A stretch of DNA of 64,000 bases from Roseomonas sp. E05 (GTDB lineage Bacteria > Pseudomonadota > Alphaproteobacteria > Acetobacterales > Acetobacteraceae). Shown piece by piece: positions 63,202 to 64,000 of the stretch (the stretch's first letter is position 1; every line of letters starts with the position of its first letter). The notes beneath the pieces are model-generated. The model did no database searches, was not told where the DNA came from, and worked only from the letters and a program-made list of their open reading frames with translations. Position numbers and translations under genes: made by a program. Location: NCBI RefSeq assembly GCF_030063475.1, contig NZ_JASIRT010000005.1, positions 124,001-188,000 on the forward strand, in the 5' to 3' direction.

Positions 63202-64000
63202 CAGGAACCCTTCACCGGACCGAGCGCCTCAAGATGCAGCCGTACCGTGGTGCGAAGCTCCTGCGCCGTCATCCCGTCCCCTTCCTCCAGCGCCGCGCCG
63301 CCCGGCAGGCTCATGGCGATGCGCGATGCCACCGCCAGGGCACGGCGGCCCGAGGCGGCGCGGCCCTCATCTAGCAACAACAGGCCAAGCTGGTAATGCG
63401 CCATGATGAAGTCGCCCCGCAGATAGAGGGCGCGGCGGAAGGCCTGCTCCGCCGCCGCCGGCCGGCCCAGGGCGCGGGCCACCAGCCCGTCATAGTAGTG
63501 CAGCGCGGGATGCGTCGGCTCGGCGGCCAGCCCGGCGCGGCAGGCTTCCTCGGCGCCGGCCAGGTCGCCGCGATCGGCCCGGGCGCGCACCTCCTCCAGC
63601 AGGGCGGCGGCCTGCGCCGGCGCGGCCGGGCCAGGCCTTGCCGGCGCCGCTGACGGGACGGGCGGCGGCCGCGAGGCCGGCGGCACCGGCAGGGGCGCCC
63701 AGGCGGCCGGCGGCGGGGGCATGGCCGGGAGGGCCGCCGGCGGGACGGCCGGCAGGAGTGGCAGTGCGCCGCCGCCGCGCCGGTAGGCGGCCGTGCCGGG
63801 CAGGTTCACCACGTCCAGGAACTGCGCGAAGGCGGGGTTCGGCTCCGCATGGCCGAGCAGCAGCCAGCCGCCTTCCTTCAGCCGCTCCGCCAGGGCGCGC
63901 ACCAGCCGCTCCACCACCTCGGGATGGAAGTAGATGAGGACGTTGCGGCAGAGGATCAGGTCGAACTCGTTGAACTGCAGCGGCGAGGTGCCGTCGAGCA
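63201..64000 (-). CDS. cheR: CheR-type methyltransferase with TPR-like C-terminus, partial at window edge
   Basis: The frame is open past the window end; about 265 residues are visible. At the edge is the CheR signature FDLILCRNVLIYFHPE with GGWLLLGHAEP, the end of the methyltransferase domain. A Pro/Ala-rich linker (ca. 63630-63770) follows, then a helical repeat region (EEACRAGLAAEPTHPALHYYDGLVARALGRPAAAEQAFRRALYLRGDFIMAHYQLGLLLLDEG) with TPR pattern. CheR with TPRs is characteristic of WspC-like systems, where the repeats aid receptor docking. This fits a receptor that lacks the CheR pentapeptide. The short ATG frame from 63917 is only the tail of this gene. Confidence 0.9.
   Translation of the reverse strand, partial: LDGTSPLQFNEFDLILCRNVLIYFHPEVVERLVRALAERLKEGGWLLLGHAEPNPAFAQFLDVVNLPGTAAYRRGGGALPLLPAVPPAALPAMPPPPAAWAPLPVPPASRPPPVPSAAPARPGPAAPAQAAALLEEVRARADRGDLAGAEEACRAGLAAEPTHPALHYYDGLVARALGRPAAAEQAFRRALYLRGDFIMAHYQLGLLLLDEGRAASGRRALAVASRIAMSLPGGAALEEGDGMTAQELRTTVRLHLEALGPVKGS

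Overview
The window is very GC-rich, mostly bacterial protein-coding DNA with short intergenic gaps and frequent ATGA/GTGA/TGATG gene overlaps. Codon use, the gene set (M81 metallopeptidase, orphan ABC binding proteins, HWE-type kinases, URC uracil genes, CYP152) and the recurrent GGGGGAATGAATTCCCCC intergenic repeats suggest an alphaproteobacterium of the Acetobacteraceae, Roseomonas-like. This placement is an inference; no rRNA or tRNA gene is present to confirm it.

Layout. 1-2730 (minus): N-terminal part of an MscS-type channel, an RlmM-like rRNA methyltransferase and a DUF423 membrane protein. 2970-7037 (plus): a PotD/PotB/PotC-type ABC importer without an ATPase gene, followed by an NtaA-type flavin monooxygenase. 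7088-13121 (minus): a complete oligopeptide-type ABC importer (binding protein, two permeases, two ATPases) interrupted by a small, lower-GC gene resembling PD-(D/E)XK nucleases. 13258-19516: a phosphoribosyltransferase, a glycogen-debranching-type glucosidase, a GAF histidine kinase and a GH13 alpha-glucosidase. 19653-29112: a flavin reductase, an orphan peptide-binding protein with an M20 amidohydrolase, a PHB-depolymerase-like esterase, an SDR, and a four-gene run (beta-propeller, deacetylase, sterol-desaturase family, DUF938). 29188-34792: a CYP152 peroxygenase and a polyamine locus (agmatinase-family enzyme convergent with an ornithine decarboxylase that has a structured leader and a leader ORF), then a DUF4403 protein.

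34983-43517: an M81 peptidase, then the URC uracil-catabolism cluster (urc1, urc4, upp) divergent from a RutR-like TetR regulator with a RutR-type box over the likely urc1 promoter, a zinc metallopeptidase, and pdxA-pdxJ. 43647-53841: an HWE sensor kinase, a DapA-family aldolase/lyase, a quinone-stress set (ring-cleaving dioxygenase, WrbA, divergent LysR with strong dyads), an esterase, a small hydrophilic protein, a MITE-like element, an MFS carrier, a PRC-barrel protein and an HU-like protein. 53966-64000 (minus): a compact chemosensory operon cheR(TPR)-cheW-mcp-cheA(REC)-cheB followed by two REC-bearing histidine kinases instead of cheY or a diguanylate cyclase.

The most interesting points are the chemosensory operon that appears to feed histidine kinases, the ODC leader, the URC/RutR regulatory unit, the CYP152 enzyme, and a family of long composite inverted repeats that sits at most 3' gene boundaries.
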